Assembly: GCF_013744875.1 (NCBI RefSeq)
Contig: NZ_CP059399.1
Span: 62,001 to 126,000, forward strand
Direction: 5' to 3'
From: Nocardia huaxiensis
GTDB taxonomy: Bacteria; Actinomycetota; Actinomycetes; Mycobacteriales; Mycobacteriaceae
Length of the DNA: 64,000 bases
Shown piece after piece: positions 8,737 through 17,806 of the stretch; positions within the stretch are counted from its first letter, which is position 1, and every line of letters starts with the position of its first letter. The notes below the pieces were generated by a model, which was given only the letters and a program-made list of their open reading frames with translations, ran no database searches and had not been told where the DNA came from. A program made the position numbers and the translations under genes.

Positions 8737-9978
8737 TCATTCTCGTGGGCCGCGCGGGATGCGGAACTCCCATTCCGCGCCCGCGCCCTCCTCGGCGGCG
8801 TCGTCGTCGGCGGGCAGCGCTTCGAACAGCAGCTGCGCGGTGCCGCCGATGGCGTCGATGCGGCCGATGATGGATCGTGAAACCCCCATGCGCCCTTGCT
8901 CTTCGGCTTGCGCGAGGCGGCCCGGCGGAATGCCCGGCCCGTCGTCGCGCACGCTGACGATGAGTTCGTCGCCGGTGTCCTCCAGCAGCACATAGGCTTT
9001 CGCGCCCGGTCCGGCGTGCAGGGCGGTATTGGCGAGGGCGGCGGCCACGGCGGCGGAAACCTCGCGCGCCTCCCAGTGGCCGAGCAGCACCGGTTCGCCG
9101 GGTGTGGACACGAAGACCGAGGGGGTGGCCTGTGCGGTCAGCAGCGGACGCAGATCCTCGTCGGCGCTGTGTCCTCCCATGTCGGCGCGGGCGCCCTGTT
9201 CGGAGATGAGCACCCGCAGCGCCACCTCCTGCTCCCCGGCGCGCTGCGCCAATTCGGCGGTGGGACCGCCGATTTCGGTGCCACGCCGTTTGATGTAGCT
9301 GAGCACCTGGAGCACCCCGTCGTGCACTTCGCGCGCGAGCCGTTCGCGTTCCTTGGCGGCGGCCGTGAGCCGCACGGCGCGTTGCAGTTGTTCCTGCGCC
9401 CGCTTGGCGGTATTGGTGGCGAGCCCGAGCGCCAGCCCGACCGAGAGCAGCACCGGCAGCGTGGCATCGCGCCAGACATCCAGTTCCCATTGGGATCTCG
9501 CGGTGATGATGGCGAAGGAGATGAGCAGGCCGGAGCCGATGCCGCCGAACGGCCCCCACAGGATGGCGGCGGAAATGACGGCGTTGGCGCACCACAGCGT
9601 GGTGGGCAGGGTCTGATGCCCGTGATACCAGTCGTAGTCGGCGACGAACCGGGTCGCGAAGATGAGCGCGATGGTGATCAGGTGGTCGCCGATGACCACG
9701 CACACCCGCAGCCACGGATGCTGCCGAATGTTCCACTGCGACAGCAGGATCGCCGAGACGCCGGACCACATCGCCATGACCGCGATGAGCGCCCAGCTCA
9801 GCCGCTGATTGGTGTAGTGCGAGACGGATGCGATCTGCTGCCCGACCGCGTACAGCAGGGTGACCAGCCGCAGCGCCTGCGCCGCCCGCCACAGTGGCGC
9901 GGTGGCGATGGTGCCGGGGTCGGGTTCAGTCCGCGGCGGGGTCACCGGCGGGCTTGCTGTCGGAAGTCGTTGCCGCAC
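8737..9978 (-). CDS. MacS-like sensor histidine kinase
   Basis: A 413-residue membrane kinase. It has about six N-terminal helices (residues 35-185), a HisKA_3 dimerisation motif RERLAREVHDGVLQ with phospho-acceptor His at 219, and an HATPase domain with DDGPGIPPG as the ATP-lid glycine box. The N-box Asn is in AALANTALHA. It phosphorylates the NarL-type regulator encoded 30 bases downstream. The ATG start overlaps the AI-2E permease gene by 53 bases; a GTG at 9945 would reduce this to 20 and is a fair alternative. The signal is not evident from the sequence. Confidence 0.88.
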   Translation of the reverse strand: MRQRLPTASPPVTPPRTEPDPGTIATAPLWRAAQALRLVTLLYAVGQQIASVSHYTNQRLSWALIAVMAMWSGVSAILLSQWNIRQHPWLRVCVVIGDHLITIALIFATRFVADYDWYHGHQTLPTTLWCANAVISAAILWGPFGGIGSGLLISFAIITARSQWELDVWRDATLPVLLSVGLALGLATNTAKRAQEQLQRAVRLTAAAKERERLAREVHDGVLQVLSYIKRRGTEIGGPTAELAQRAGEQEVALRVLISEQGARADMGGHSADEDLRPLLTAQATPSVFVSTPGEPVLLGHWEAREVSAAVAAALANTALHAGPGAKAYVLLEDTGDELIVSVRDDGPGIPPGRLAQAEEQGRMGVSRSIIGRIDAIGGTAQLLFEALPADDDAAEEGAGAEWEFRIPRGPRE

Positions 9979-11218
9979 CGTCGGATCCAGCCTTGCCGGG
10001 CGGGGCGGCCCCGCGCAGGTAGGCCACCTCGTCGAAGTCGTCCTCGGGACTGTCGGGTTCGGCGCTGTACATGGGTTTGCTCGGATCCCCGGTGTGCAGC
10101 TCCTGATACAGCTCCTCGGGCGTATCCGCGAGCAGGGAGCGGATGGCCGTGTTCAGCACCGCCACGAACGGCACCGCGAGCAGACCGCCCGCGATGCCGG
10201 CCAGCACCACACCGGCGGCGATGGCGAGCACCACGGCCAGCGGATGGATGCGCACCGCGCGCCCCATCAGAAGTGGTTGCAGCACATGGCCTTCCAGCTG
10301 CATGACCGCGATGGTGATGCCCAGCACGATGAGCGCGGTCACGAACCCCTTGGTCATGAGTGCGATGAATACGGCCACCGATCCGGCGATGAAGGAGCCG
10401 ATGATCGGAATGAACGCGCCGATGAACACCAGCGAGGCCAGGGGTAGGGCGAGCGGCACGCTCAGGATCGCCAATCCCGCGCCGATGCCGATGGCGTCGA
10501 CGAGCGCGACCAGCACGGTGGCCCGCACGAATCCGGTGAGCGTGCCGAATCCGAGCTTGCCCGCGACCCGCACCCGCTCACGCTGCTCGGTCGGGATGAT
10601 GCGGGTGATGAACTCCCAGATCTGATCCCCGCCGTAGAGGAAGAAGATGAGGATGAACAGTGTCAGGAAGGTGCCGGTGAAGAATTCGCCGATGACGGTG
10701 GCGGTGGTGAGCGCCCCGCTGGTCAGCGTGTCCTGATTCGACTCGATGGTCTTGACGATGGTGTCGCCGGCATTGCGGATCTGCTCGTTGCTCATGTGCG
10801 GCGGCCCGTTGATCAGCCAGTCCTGGATCTCGTGCACGCTGGTCTTGAATTCGTCGGACAGCTGCGGCACGCCGACCACGAACTGTTCCACGACGAAGGT
10901 CATGATCCCGGCCATCAGCCCGATCGACCCGACGAGCGCGACGAAAACCCCTAGCGATCGCGGCACCCCGAACCGCTGTAGCAGGTCCACCAGCGGATTG
11001 AGCAGCGCCGCGGCCAGCAGCGCGATGCTCAGCGGAATCATCACCGAGGACAGCCGGTGCGCGAGATAGGCCACGGCGAGCACCGCGAACAGGATCAGCA
11101 GCAACCGCCACGACCATTCGGCGGCCTCCCGAACCAGCGGATGCACCGCCTCGGCATCCCGCTTGCGCACGGTTTTCGGCGTCGCGTCCGGTGTTTCTCC
11201 TGCCTGCGCCTGACTCAC
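9926..11218 (-). CDS. AI-2E family transporter
   Basis: A 430-residue integral membrane protein of the AI-2E/PerM family. There are two N-terminal helices, a soluble segment (about residues 110-190), a further cluster of helices with the family signature GGLLAVPFVAVL, and a charged Asp/Glu-rich C-terminus. Family members export small molecules or ions; the name comes from a proposed autoinducer-2 exporter and should not be read as its substrate here. Its 3' end overlaps the start of the histidine kinase gene, so the three genes kinase, regulator and permease are probably one operon. The start is GTG. Confidence 0.85.
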   Translation of the reverse strand: MSQAQAGETPDATPKTVRKRDAEAVHPLVREAAEWSWRLLLILFAVLAVAYLAHRLSSVMIPLSIALLAAALLNPLVDLLQRFGVPRSLGVFVALVGSIGLMAGIMTFVVEQFVVGVPQLSDEFKTSVHEIQDWLINGPPHMSNEQIRNAGDTIVKTIESNQDTLTSGALTTATVIGEFFTGTFLTLFILIFFLYGGDQIWEFITRIIPTEQRERVRVAGKLGFGTLTGFVRATVLVALVDAIGIGAGLAILSVPLALPLASLVFIGAFIPIIGSFIAGSVAVFIALMTKGFVTALIVLGITIAVMQLEGHVLQPLLMGRAVRIHPLAVVLAIAAGVVLAGIAGGLLAVPFVAVLNTAIRSLLADTPEELYQELHTGDPSKPMYSAEPDSPEDDFDEVAYLRGAAPPGKAGSDGAATTSDSKPAGDPAAD

Positions 11219-11334
11219 GAGGGCGAGCCTACTGTCTGGTTTATCCCGTCGCCCGGCTCCACACGGCTTCGCACCCCCTGTCGCACCGAACTCCGCGACT
11301 GAATCTTCATGATCGGACCGCTAGATTGGTGGGC

Positions 11335-12885
11335 GTGTCAGCGCCACTGGAAGCGGTCAAACAGACCATGCGAACCCGCTGGCCGCTGTACCTCGCTTCG
11401 ATGCTGGCGGCCAATGCGTTCGGCGCTGTCCTGGTGTGGGCGTTCATCCAGTACGGGCTGCCGGTGCCCGAGGGTGAGCTGAGCGCGACGCGGCAGACCG
11501 GGCTGGTGATTCCGGCGATCGTCTTCGCGACCTGTGGGCTGTTGAGTGTGACGGCGTCGGCGCTCATGCTGCGCCCGGTCATGCGCTGGCAGATGCGCGG
11601 CGGTCCGCCGAGCCGGCAGGAGCAGATGGCCGCACTGCACGCGCCGTTGCGGCAGGCCATCGTGCATCTGGCGCTGTGGTTCCTGGGCGGTGGCGTGCTG
11701 GCCTGGTTGATCATCATCCGGGCGCCGGAGCTGGCGGCGGCCGTGATCGTCACCGAATGTATGGCCGCCACCATCGTTTTCGGTTTCACCTACATGCTGG
11801 GGGAACGGATTCTGCGGCCGGTCGCGGCCGAGGCGCTGACCGTGGGCGCGTTCGATCACACGCTGACCCCGGGTGTCGGCACCCGCATGGCCATGACGTG
11901 GGGGATGGGCACGTTCGCCCCGGTGATCGCCATCGTGCTGCTGTGCGTCACGCAGATTTCCTCGCGCGTGCAGTTCTCGGCGCAGTCGCTGGCGGTGTCG
12001 ATTCTGCTGCTGTGCGGTGTGGTGATCATGCAGGCGCTGGCGCTGTCCATGCTCACCGCCTCGAGTATCTCGGATCCGATTCGCCAGCTCAGCCAGGCCA
12101 TCGATCGCGTGCAGGAGGGTGCGCGGGATGTGCAGGTGGAGGTGTTCGACGGGTCGGAGATCGGGCTGCTGCAGGTCGGCTTCAACCGCATGATGGACGA
12201 GGCGGCCAAACGCCGGGAACTGCAGGAATTGTTCGGTCAGCACGTCGGCGAGGATGTGGCGCGCCGGGCCCTCGAATACGGCACCGAACTCGGTGGTGAG
12301 ACCCGGTTCGTGGCGGTGTTGTTCGTGGATATGGTCGGTTCCACCGCGACGGCCGCGGAACGCCCGCCCACCGAGGTGGTGTCGCTGCTCAACGAGTTCT
12401 TCCGCATCGTGGTGGATGTGATCGACCGGCACCACGGTCTGATCAACAAATTCATGGGTGATGCCGCATTGGCGATCTTCGGGGCGCCGCTGGATCGCCC
12501 GGACGCGCCCACCGCGGCTTTGACGGCGGCCCGGGAACTGCGCGAAGCCCTGCGGGAAGTGCCCGGCCTGGATATCGGAATCGGTGTCTCCGCCGGGCTC
12601 GCGGTGGCCGGGAATATCGGTGGCGCAAATCGTTTCGAGTACACGGTGATCGGTGATCCGGTGAACGAGGCGGCGCGGCTCACCGAATTGGCGAAGGAAC
12701 GGCCCGAGCGGGTGCTCACCTCGGGCAGCGCGCTGTTTTTCGCCGACGAGTCCGAACAGTTGCATTGGGATACCGGCGATGAGGTCCAGTTGCGCGGGCG
12801 ACGCCGGAAAACCCGCCTGGCCTGGCCGAAGGAAAGCGGCGACCCGATGGATGCAGACGAGGTCGAGGCGAGTTCGTTAGGCTGA
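11335..12885 (+). CDS. Membrane adenylate/guanylate cyclase with HAMP domain
   Basis: A 516-residue class III nucleotide cyclase. Six hydrophobic helices (to about residue 240) lead into a HAMP linker (SISDPIRQLSQAIDRV) and a C-terminal cyclase domain. Metal-binding Asp residues are in VLFVDMVGST and KFMGDAALAIFG. The purine-specifying Lys is in LINKFMGD and the matching Asp in VIGDPVNEAARL, which favours ATP. The architecture is that of the mycobacterial Rv3645/Rv1318c group. The start is uncertain: GTG 11335 or GTG 11329; the frame continues upstream without good codons. It is transcribed divergently from the AI-2E gene. Confidence 0.88.
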   Translation: MSAPLEAVKQTMRTRWPLYLASMLAANAFGAVLVWAFIQYGLPVPEGELSATRQTGLVIPAIVFATCGLLSVTASALMLRPVMRWQMRGGPPSRQEQMAALHAPLRQAIVHLALWFLGGGVLAWLIIIRAPELAAAVIVTECMAATIVFGFTYMLGERILRPVAAEALTVGAFDHTLTPGVGTRMAMTWGMGTFAPVIAIVLLCVTQISSRVQFSAQSLAVSILLLCGVVIMQALALSMLTASSISDPIRQLSQAIDRVQEGARDVQVEVFDGSEIGLLQVGFNRMMDEAAKRRELQELFGQHVGEDVARRALEYGTELGGETRFVAVLFVDMVGSTATAAERPPTEVVSLLNEFFRIVVDVIDRHHGLINKFMGDAALAIFGAPLDRPDAPTAALTAARELREALREVPGLDIGIGVSAGLAVAGNIGGANRFEYTVIGDPVNEAARLTELAKERPERVLTSGSALFFADESEQLHWDTGDEVQLRGRRRKTRLAWPKESGDPMDADEVEASSLG

Positions 12886-12890
12886 CCAAC

Positions 12891-14051
12891 GTGAAGGCCC
12901 ATCGCGACCTGGCCGGCGAACCCGCGCCGCCTGCGGAGAACTCGCGCCGTGGCAGATTCTGGTGGGCCAAATGGGTTCTCGGTGTCGCACTGCTCGCTCT
13001 GTTGATCGGGGAGGGCGCGTATCTCTATCCGCGCCTGCACGATTCTTGGAAGAACCTGACGGAAATCCATTGGGGATGGGTGGTCGCGTGCATCGTCATG
13101 CAGGCGATTTCCATGAGCGGTTACGGCCGTATTCAGAAACAGCTGCTGCACGCCGGGGGCGTGGCTGTGAGTCAGCGGAAATCGGTGTCGGTGGTGTACG
13201 GCTCGACCGGAATGGCTTTGACGCTGCCGGCCGGGCAGGTGTTCTCCACGGCGTTCACCTACCGGCAGACGCGGCGCTGGGGTGCGAGTCCGATCGTGGC
13301 GTCCTGGCAGCTGGTCATGTCGGGGGTGGTGGCGGCGGCCGGGTTGGCGCTGCTGGGCGTGTTCGGCGCGATGCTGGCCGGGGACCGGATCGGTCCGGTG
13401 AAGGTGGTGCTGTCGCTGGGCGCGGTGGCGCTGCTGGTGTGGGCGGGCAACTACGTGTCCGCGCATCCGGGCGCCATCGAGGGGGCGTTGCGGCGAATTC
13501 TGCGGCTGGTCAACAGGATTCGGCATCGGCCGGTCGATGACGGCATGGACAAGGTGGCCGAGGTCCTGGACCAGCTGGAGTCCGTGGATCTCGGTAAGCG
13601 CGATGGCGCGTGGGTGGCGCTGTGGGCGATCGTGCACCGGCTCGCGGATGTCGCGTGCCTGGGCGCGGCCTGCTACGCGGTGGGCGCGGACCCGCGGCTG
13701 ACCGGGCTCATGCTGGCGTTCGCGGCCGGAAAAGCGGTGGGCACCATACCTTTCGCGCCCGGCGGCATCGTCTACGTGGATGCCACGCTGTGGGCGAGCC
13801 TGGCGACCTTCGCGGGCCTGCCGTTCTCGCAGGCGGTGGCGGCCGCGTTCGTGTACCGCCTGGTGAGCTTCATTCTGGTGGCGATCGTCGGCTGGATCGT
13901 CTTCCTGTTCCTGTACCGCAAACCGCAGGCCGACGACGCCGAGTACGAGAAGGAGTTCGAGGAGCTCCGCACCGCTCCCCCGCTGTCGGACACCCGTCGC
14001 CCCAATCCGCCCGCCGCCCAGGACAACCCCGGCCCGTCACCCGCGGTCTGA
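12891..14051 (+). CDS. YbhN/UPF0104 lysylphosphatidylglycerol synthase-like flippase-domain protein
   Basis: A 386-residue membrane protein of the LPG synthase transmembrane/YbhN family, with 7-8 helices and the conserved blocks PAGQVFSTAFTYRQTRRWG and GGIVYVDATLWASL. In this family the domain moves or flips lipids and is found alone or fused to transferases; here no transferase domain is attached. It starts at GTG five bases after the cyclase stop, so it is probably cotranscribed with the cyclase. The lipid handled cannot be told from the sequence. Confidence 0.75.
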   Translation: MKAHRDLAGEPAPPAENSRRGRFWWAKWVLGVALLALLIGEGAYLYPRLHDSWKNLTEIHWGWVVACIVMQAISMSGYGRIQKQLLHAGGVAVSQRKSVSVVYGSTGMALTLPAGQVFSTAFTYRQTRRWGASPIVASWQLVMSGVVAAAGLALLGVFGAMLAGDRIGPVKVVLSLGAVALLVWAGNYVSAHPGAIEGALRRILRLVNRIRHRPVDDGMDKVAEVLDQLESVDLGKRDGAWVALWAIVHRLADVACLGAACYAVGADPRLTGLMLAFAAGKAVGTIPFAPGGIVYVDATLWASLATFAGLPFSQAVAAAFVYRLVSFILVAIVGWIVFLFLYRKPQADDAEYEKEFEELRTAPPLSDTRRPNPPAAQDNPGPSPAV

Positions 14052-14116
14052 CTGGCATCCGGCGGCCGGGAGTGTCCCTGCGCGCCGCCGTTCGGCGCGG
14101 CCGATAACCTTTGGCC

Positions 14117-14500
14117 GTGAAGAAACTGGTGCCGTTCGCCGTCGATGTCGTTCTGGTCGTCGTGTTCTGCATGCTCGGCCGCTCCAGTCACGACGAGGAC
14201 GTGCTCGCGGGCCTCGGCCGCACCTTCTGGCCCTTCGGCCTGGGCCTGCTGCTCGGCTGGGTGATCGCGGTGGCCGTGGCCTCCGGCCGCGAGGGCGCCA
14301 GCGCCGCAAAGCGTTTCGACGGCCGCGCGGCCTGGCCGACCGGCGTCATCGTGTGGGTCAGCACTCTGGTCGGCGGCATGCTGCTGCGCGCCGTGTCCGG
14401 TCAGGGCGTCGCCTTCAGCTTCATCATCGTGGCAACCGCGTTCCTCGGCCTGTTCCTGGTCGGCTGGCGGGTCGCCATGAGCATTCTGCGTACGCGCTAG
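14117..14500 (+). CDS. DUF3054 small membrane protein
   Basis: A 127-residue protein with four hydrophobic helices and the family motif GRSSHDE after the first helix, then FWPFGLGLLLGW and WPTGVIVW. This is the DUF3054 family, widespread in actinobacteria and archaea and of unknown function. I took GTG 14117 (VKKLVPF) over the TTG six bases earlier. Its TAG stop is shared tail-to-tail with the stop of the next gene on the other strand. Confidence 0.75.
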   Translation: MKKLVPFAVDVVLVVVFCMLGRSSHDEDVLAGLGRTFWPFGLGLLLGWVIAVAVASGREGASAAKRFDGRAAWPTGVIVWVSTLVGGMLLRAVSGQGVAFSFIIVATAFLGLFLVGWRVAMSILRTR

Positions 14501-16164
14501 TCGTCCGGGCTGGCCAGGGACTGCAGCATCCGCGCCGCCATCCGCGCGGTGGCGTCACCGCTGTCGGCGTCGTCGATGTGGATGGCGAAGGCGAGATCAC
14601 CCATGGTGGCGATGAGCCAGCCGCCGGAACCGTAGGCGCTGACATCGCGATACCGGTTGAGCGTGACCATCTCCGGCGACGCGGACCCCTCCTGCAGCAT
14701 GGCGCGCAGTTTGTCGGTGGCATTGCCGGGCAGCGCGGGCAGGTCGGCCTCGGTGGTGGCGGGGCTGCCGATGGCGATCATCGGTTTCGGCACCTGGCCG
14801 CGCGCGATGGCGGCGGCCGCGATGGCCATGCCCCACGGGCTGGCGAGCAGATTGTCGGCGGCCTTGCCGTTGCCGACGTTCTCCGCGCCGTTCTTGCCGT
14901 TGGGCAGCCGGCCGGTGGTCTCGTCGAGGCCGGGCACGGTGAAGTCGATGCCGACGCCGAGCTGGGTGGCGGCCTCGGCCGCGTCGTTGACCGAGACGTC
15001 CTGCGGCGCTTTGTTCTTGGTGACGGCGGCCAGGTTCTTGAACAGTTCGATCATGCCGCCGACCGGGTACAGCCCGGTGAAGGCGACCGACCCGTGCGCG
15101 CTGGCCTGGCTGTTCTGCGCCACCGCCACGAGTGCGCCACTGGAGGGCTGGATGGCCACGACGGAGGCGGGCGTGCCGACGCTCACCACAGCGTCCTCGG
15201 CGGCGCGTTGCAGCCGCTGATCCATGGTGGCGGGAATGTCGGGACCGGGCGGGCCCTGTTCGCCGGCGAGCTGGGTGATGAAGGCCCCGTTCTGCCCGAA
15301 CAGCTGGACGCCCCAACCGGAGTGCTGGTCGTTGCTGTCCTGCCAGACCTTGCGTAGCGCGTCGAGCATGGGCGACCAGACCCGCCGGTCGGCGGAGATG
15401 AGCCGGTTCTGCTTCTCCATCACCACGCCGGGGATGACGGCCATGCGGGATTCGAGGATGTTGAAGTCGCCGTCGCGCAGCTGCACGGCCACGATCGGCT
15501 TGCCCTGCGACGACGAAAGCTGTTGCATGAGCGTCGCTCCCGTGATGAGCGGGGCGACGGGTTCGATGGCGTCGGCGAGGGCGTTGGTGGTGCCGACCAG
15601 GTCACCGGTCTTGGCCGGGTCGACCTTGATGACATTGATGGTCTGTTCGGTCATGAGCGGCGCGCCGACGATGTCGTTGACCTTGGGCGACGGCGCGGCG
15701 TAGGTGCGCACCAGTTTGGCGGTGCGGGTGCTGTCGAGCTGCGGCATGACCAGGGCCGGATCCCACGAGATGCGCCAGCCGACACTGAGTTTGCGGACGG
15801 TGCCCTGCAGGTCGTATTTCCAGTTCTTCTTCTCGCCGAAGTCCCAGGCGCCGGTCATGCTGAACAGACCGGTGCTGCCGTCGAGGTTGATGAACTGGGT
15901 GAGTTCGTAGTCGGGTTTGCCCGGGTCGAGTCCTTCGAAGACTTGCTTCAGGGTTGCCGAGGCACCGTTCGGGTAGGACGTGAGCCGTGCCGCGCCCTCG
16001 TAGTCCCGCTCGTCGAGCAGGTTGGTGAATCGCTCGACAACCGATTCAGCACTATTGGTGCGTTCTCGGAACGCACACGACCCCATCGCAATCGCGAGGG
16101 CAGCCACCCCCGCGAGCGCGATTGCGCCCCGTACCCGGAAGCGGCGGGATCCCCACACATCCAT
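14497..16164 (-). CDS. Penicillin-binding-like lipoprotein lacking the transpeptidase active site
   Basis: A 555-residue protein built like Rv2864c-type PBPs. An N-terminal hydrophobic segment ends in GSC (possible lipobox), an NTF2-like/MecA_N domain covers residues 35-150, and then comes a PBP dimer-like region and transpeptidase-like domain. The catalytic SxxK that should follow YPxG is replaced (YPVGGMIELFK), and the KTG box region reads AYGSGGWLIATMGDLAF without KTG. The stretch between them is also shortened. It is therefore probably a binding or scaffold protein, not an enzyme. I chose ATG 16164, with GAAGAG eight bases upstream; GTG 16173 is possible. Confidence 0.8.
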   Translation of the reverse strand: MDVWGSRRFRVRGAIALAGVAALAIAMGSCAFRERTNSAESVVERFTNLLDERDYEGAARLTSYPNGASATLKQVFEGLDPGKPDYELTQFINLDGSTGLFSMTGAWDFGEKKNWKYDLQGTVRKLSVGWRISWDPALVMPQLDSTRTAKLVRTYAAPSPKVNDIVGAPLMTEQTINVIKVDPAKTGDLVGTTNALADAIEPVAPLITGATLMQQLSSSQGKPIVAVQLRDGDFNILESRMAVIPGVVMEKQNRLISADRRVWSPMLDALRKVWQDSNDQHSGWGVQLFGQNGAFITQLAGEQGPPGPDIPATMDQRLQRAAEDAVVSVGTPASVVAIQPSSGALVAVAQNSQASAHGSVAFTGLYPVGGMIELFKNLAAVTKNKAPQDVSVNDAAEAATQLGVGIDFTVPGLDETTGRLPNGKNGAENVGNGKAADNLLASPWGMAIAAAAIARGQVPKPMIAIGSPATTEADLPALPGNATDKLRAMLQEGSASPEMVTLNRYRDVSAYGSGGWLIATMGDLAFAIHIDDADSGDATARMAARMLQSLASPDD

Positions 16165-16455
16165 ATCGCCCACTCTTCACTCTTGCCACATCAGCAACAG
16201 GTCCACGGTACCGCGAATCAATTGCCCGCGGTTCTACCTTTCCACCAGGCGTACTCCTTCTGAGCATCACCATAGTGCCCGTTTCGGCCAGGAGGGGACA
16301 GTTACATGATCACCGGTCGGTTACATCCCCTGGCGTATACGAGACGTTGCGAACCGTCCAGTCCGTACTGGTGGCGCGGGTGCGCCGCATCCGCGCCAAC
16401 CGGGGCGAACCCCGTTCTCCCAGAGCGCAATCCACCCGCGCCAAAACACCGTAAC

Positions 16456-16475
16456 GTTGTAATCAGTATTACAAC
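16456..16475. promoter_or_regulatory. 20-bp palindromic operator candidate
   Basis: GTTGTAAT (16456-16463) and ATTACAAC (16468-16475) are perfect inverted repeats with a 4-base spacer, 27 bases before the RHH-like gene. AT-rich symmetry is unusual in this GC-rich DNA and suggests a repressor site. The rest of the 338-base gap 16165-16502, which serves two divergent genes, shows no other clear structure. Confidence 0.6.
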
Positions 16476-16502
16476 TCCATGCAGTAAGTGAGTGTGACCG
16501 CC

Positions 16503-17111
16503 ATGCGACACGGACATCACGGACGCGGATTCGGACGCCCCGGAGGCTGGCAGCAAGCCGACCTCCCCGACGCCGCGGATGCCGAAGACTGGTTCGCCGG
16601 AAGATTGCCAGCTGACTGGTTCACCGGCCCGGCAACCCTCGAGATCGATCGCGACGAAATCGTCGTGGTCGGTGAACTCCCCCTCCCCGCACCCGAACCC
16701 GCCCCCGCCGACGAAGCCGACGGACCCCAGGACGCCGTCCCCAACGAGGTCCCGCGCGCCACCCGCGAGGGCCTCATCGCCCGCTTCCGCGAATCCACCC
16801 GCCCCGCCCGCATGCAGATCGCCCAGGAGGCGCAGGCACGTTACGGGCGCAGTGTGGCCTGGGGCGTGTCGGTCGGCGGCGAGCGAATCATGTTCACCCA
16901 CCTGGCCGTTCCCGTCATGACGCGCCTGCGCCAGCCGGAACGCAAGGTCCTCGACACCCTCATCGACGCCGGCGTCGCCCGCTCCCGCTCCGACGCCCTG
17001 GCCTGGACGGTCCGCCTGGCCGGCAAGCACGCCGAGGAATGGCTCGAGGAATTGCGTTCGGCCATGCGCAAAGTCGACGACCTGCGCTCGGAGGGACCAC
17101 GCGGGCTTTGA
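16503..17111 (+). CDS. Conserved actinobacterial protein with RHH-like C-terminal region
   Basis: A 202-residue protein I recognise only as a conserved actinobacterial family of unknown function. The N-terminus is His/Gly-rich (MRHGHHGRGFGR), followed by a segment with EDWFAGRLPADWFTG and EIDRDEIVVVGEL, and an acidic Pro-rich linker. The C-terminal half (PVMTRLRQPERKVLDTLIDAGVARSRSDALAWTVRL) reads like a ribbon-helix-helix DNA-binding motif, where a beta strand is followed by two helices. A 20-bp palindrome lies just upstream, which fits autoregulation. ATG 16503 is chosen; in-frame GTG codons at 16488 and 16494 could also serve. Confidence 0.65.
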   Translation: MRHGHHGRGFGRPGGWQQADLPDAADAEDWFAGRLPADWFTGPATLEIDRDEIVVVGELPLPAPEPAPADEADGPQDAVPNEVPRATREGLIARFRESTRPARMQIAQEAQARYGRSVAWGVSVGGERIMFTHLAVPVMTRLRQPERKVLDTLIDAGVARSRSDALAWTVRLAGKHAEEWLEELRSAMRKVDDLRSEGPRGL

Positions 17112-17112
17112 C

Positions 17113-17153
17113 CAACTCTCGGGACTCTCAGGGGTTTCCCCTGAAACCCCTGG
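17113..17153 (+). repeat. Hairpin repeat, family 2, copy 1
   Basis: Begins two bases after the stop of the RHH-like gene. It contains AGGGGTTT (17130-17137) pairing with AAACCCCT (17144-17151). The first part, CAACTCTCGG then CTCTCAGGGG, recurs at 28297-28339. It may serve as a terminator here. Confidence 0.5.
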
Positions 17154-17247
17154 GTCCGAAGTGAGGCGGCTCCCCTCCGGGAGCCCTCCGGGTCGGAACT
17201 GGGGCGGTGTACGCGGGCATCGGGCTTCGGGCCGTTAGGCTCGGGTC

Positions 17248-17679
17248 ATGACCGGTCCGATCCTCGTGCTCAACGGCCCGAACCTGAACATGCTCGGCAC
17301 CCGCCAGCCCGAGGTCTACGGCGCGGACACCCTGGACGACGTGGTCGAACTGTGCCGCAAGACCGCGGCCCGGTTCGGCCGCGAGGTCGAGGACTTCCAG
17401 TCGAATCACGAAGGCGCCCTGATCGACCGCATCCACGCGGCCCGCGGCGTGAACTCCGCGATCGTCATCAACCCGGGCGGCCTCACCCACACCTCGGTGG
17501 CGCTACGCGACGCGCTGGTGATCCCGGAGGTCCCGATCGTCGAGGTGCACATCAGCAATGTGCACGCCCGCGAGGAGTTCCGGCACCACTCGTTCGTCTC
17601 GCCGATCGCGACCGCGGTCATCGCCGGCATGGGCATCCAGGGCTACGCGGCGGCGGTCGAATTCCTCTGCACCCGCTGA
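17248..17679 (+). CDS. aroQ: 3-dehydroquinate dehydratase, type II
   Basis: A 143-residue shikimate-pathway enzyme that dehydrates 3-dehydroquinate to 3-dehydroshikimate. Family hallmarks are complete: [18 protein letters not shown] with catalytic Tyr at 24 and lid Arg at 19, [44 protein letters not shown] with the catalytic His, and [14 protein letters not shown]. It is monocistronic here; the usual aroB/aroC/aroK neighbours are absent, and a strong terminator follows. Confidence 0.97.
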   Translation: MTGPILVLNGPNLNMLGTRQPEVYGADTLDDVVELCRKTAARFGREVEDFQSNHEGALIDRIHAARGVNSAIVINPGGLTHTSVALRDALVIPEVPIVEVHISNVHAREEFRHHSFVSPIATAVIAGMGIQGYAAAVEFLCTR

Positions 17680-17692
17680 CCCCAGAGCGGCG

Positions 17693-17727
17693 AACGGCCC
17701 GTGACCACAAGGTCACGGGCCGTTTTT
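17693..17727 (+). terminator. Intrinsic terminator after aroQ
   Basis: AACGGCCCGTGACC (17693-17706) is exactly complementary to 17711-17724 across the loop ACAA and is followed by a T run. This is a classic rho-independent terminator. Confidence 0.92.
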
Positions 17728-17756
17728 CATTCCGGAAATAGCTTGTCCGCAGCAGA

Positions 17757-17776
17757 ATGTAGTAGATATGCTACAT
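17757..17776. promoter_or_regulatory. Inverted-repeat operator before the ABC-XRE operon
   Basis: ATGTAGTA (17757-17764) and TGCTACAT (17769-17776) form an inverted repeat with one mismatch and the spacer GATA. It lies 30 bases before the ABC ATPase start. The operon encodes its own XRE-type regulator as the third gene, the obvious candidate to bind here. Confidence 0.55.
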
Positions 17777-17806
17777 CTGATCCAGTACTTACTACTTGGG
17801 GGCGAG

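Noticed and set aside
9926..11218. AI-2E protein as a real autoinducer-2 exporter
   Set aside because: The family name rests on one proposed case; no luxS or AI-2 genes are in the window.
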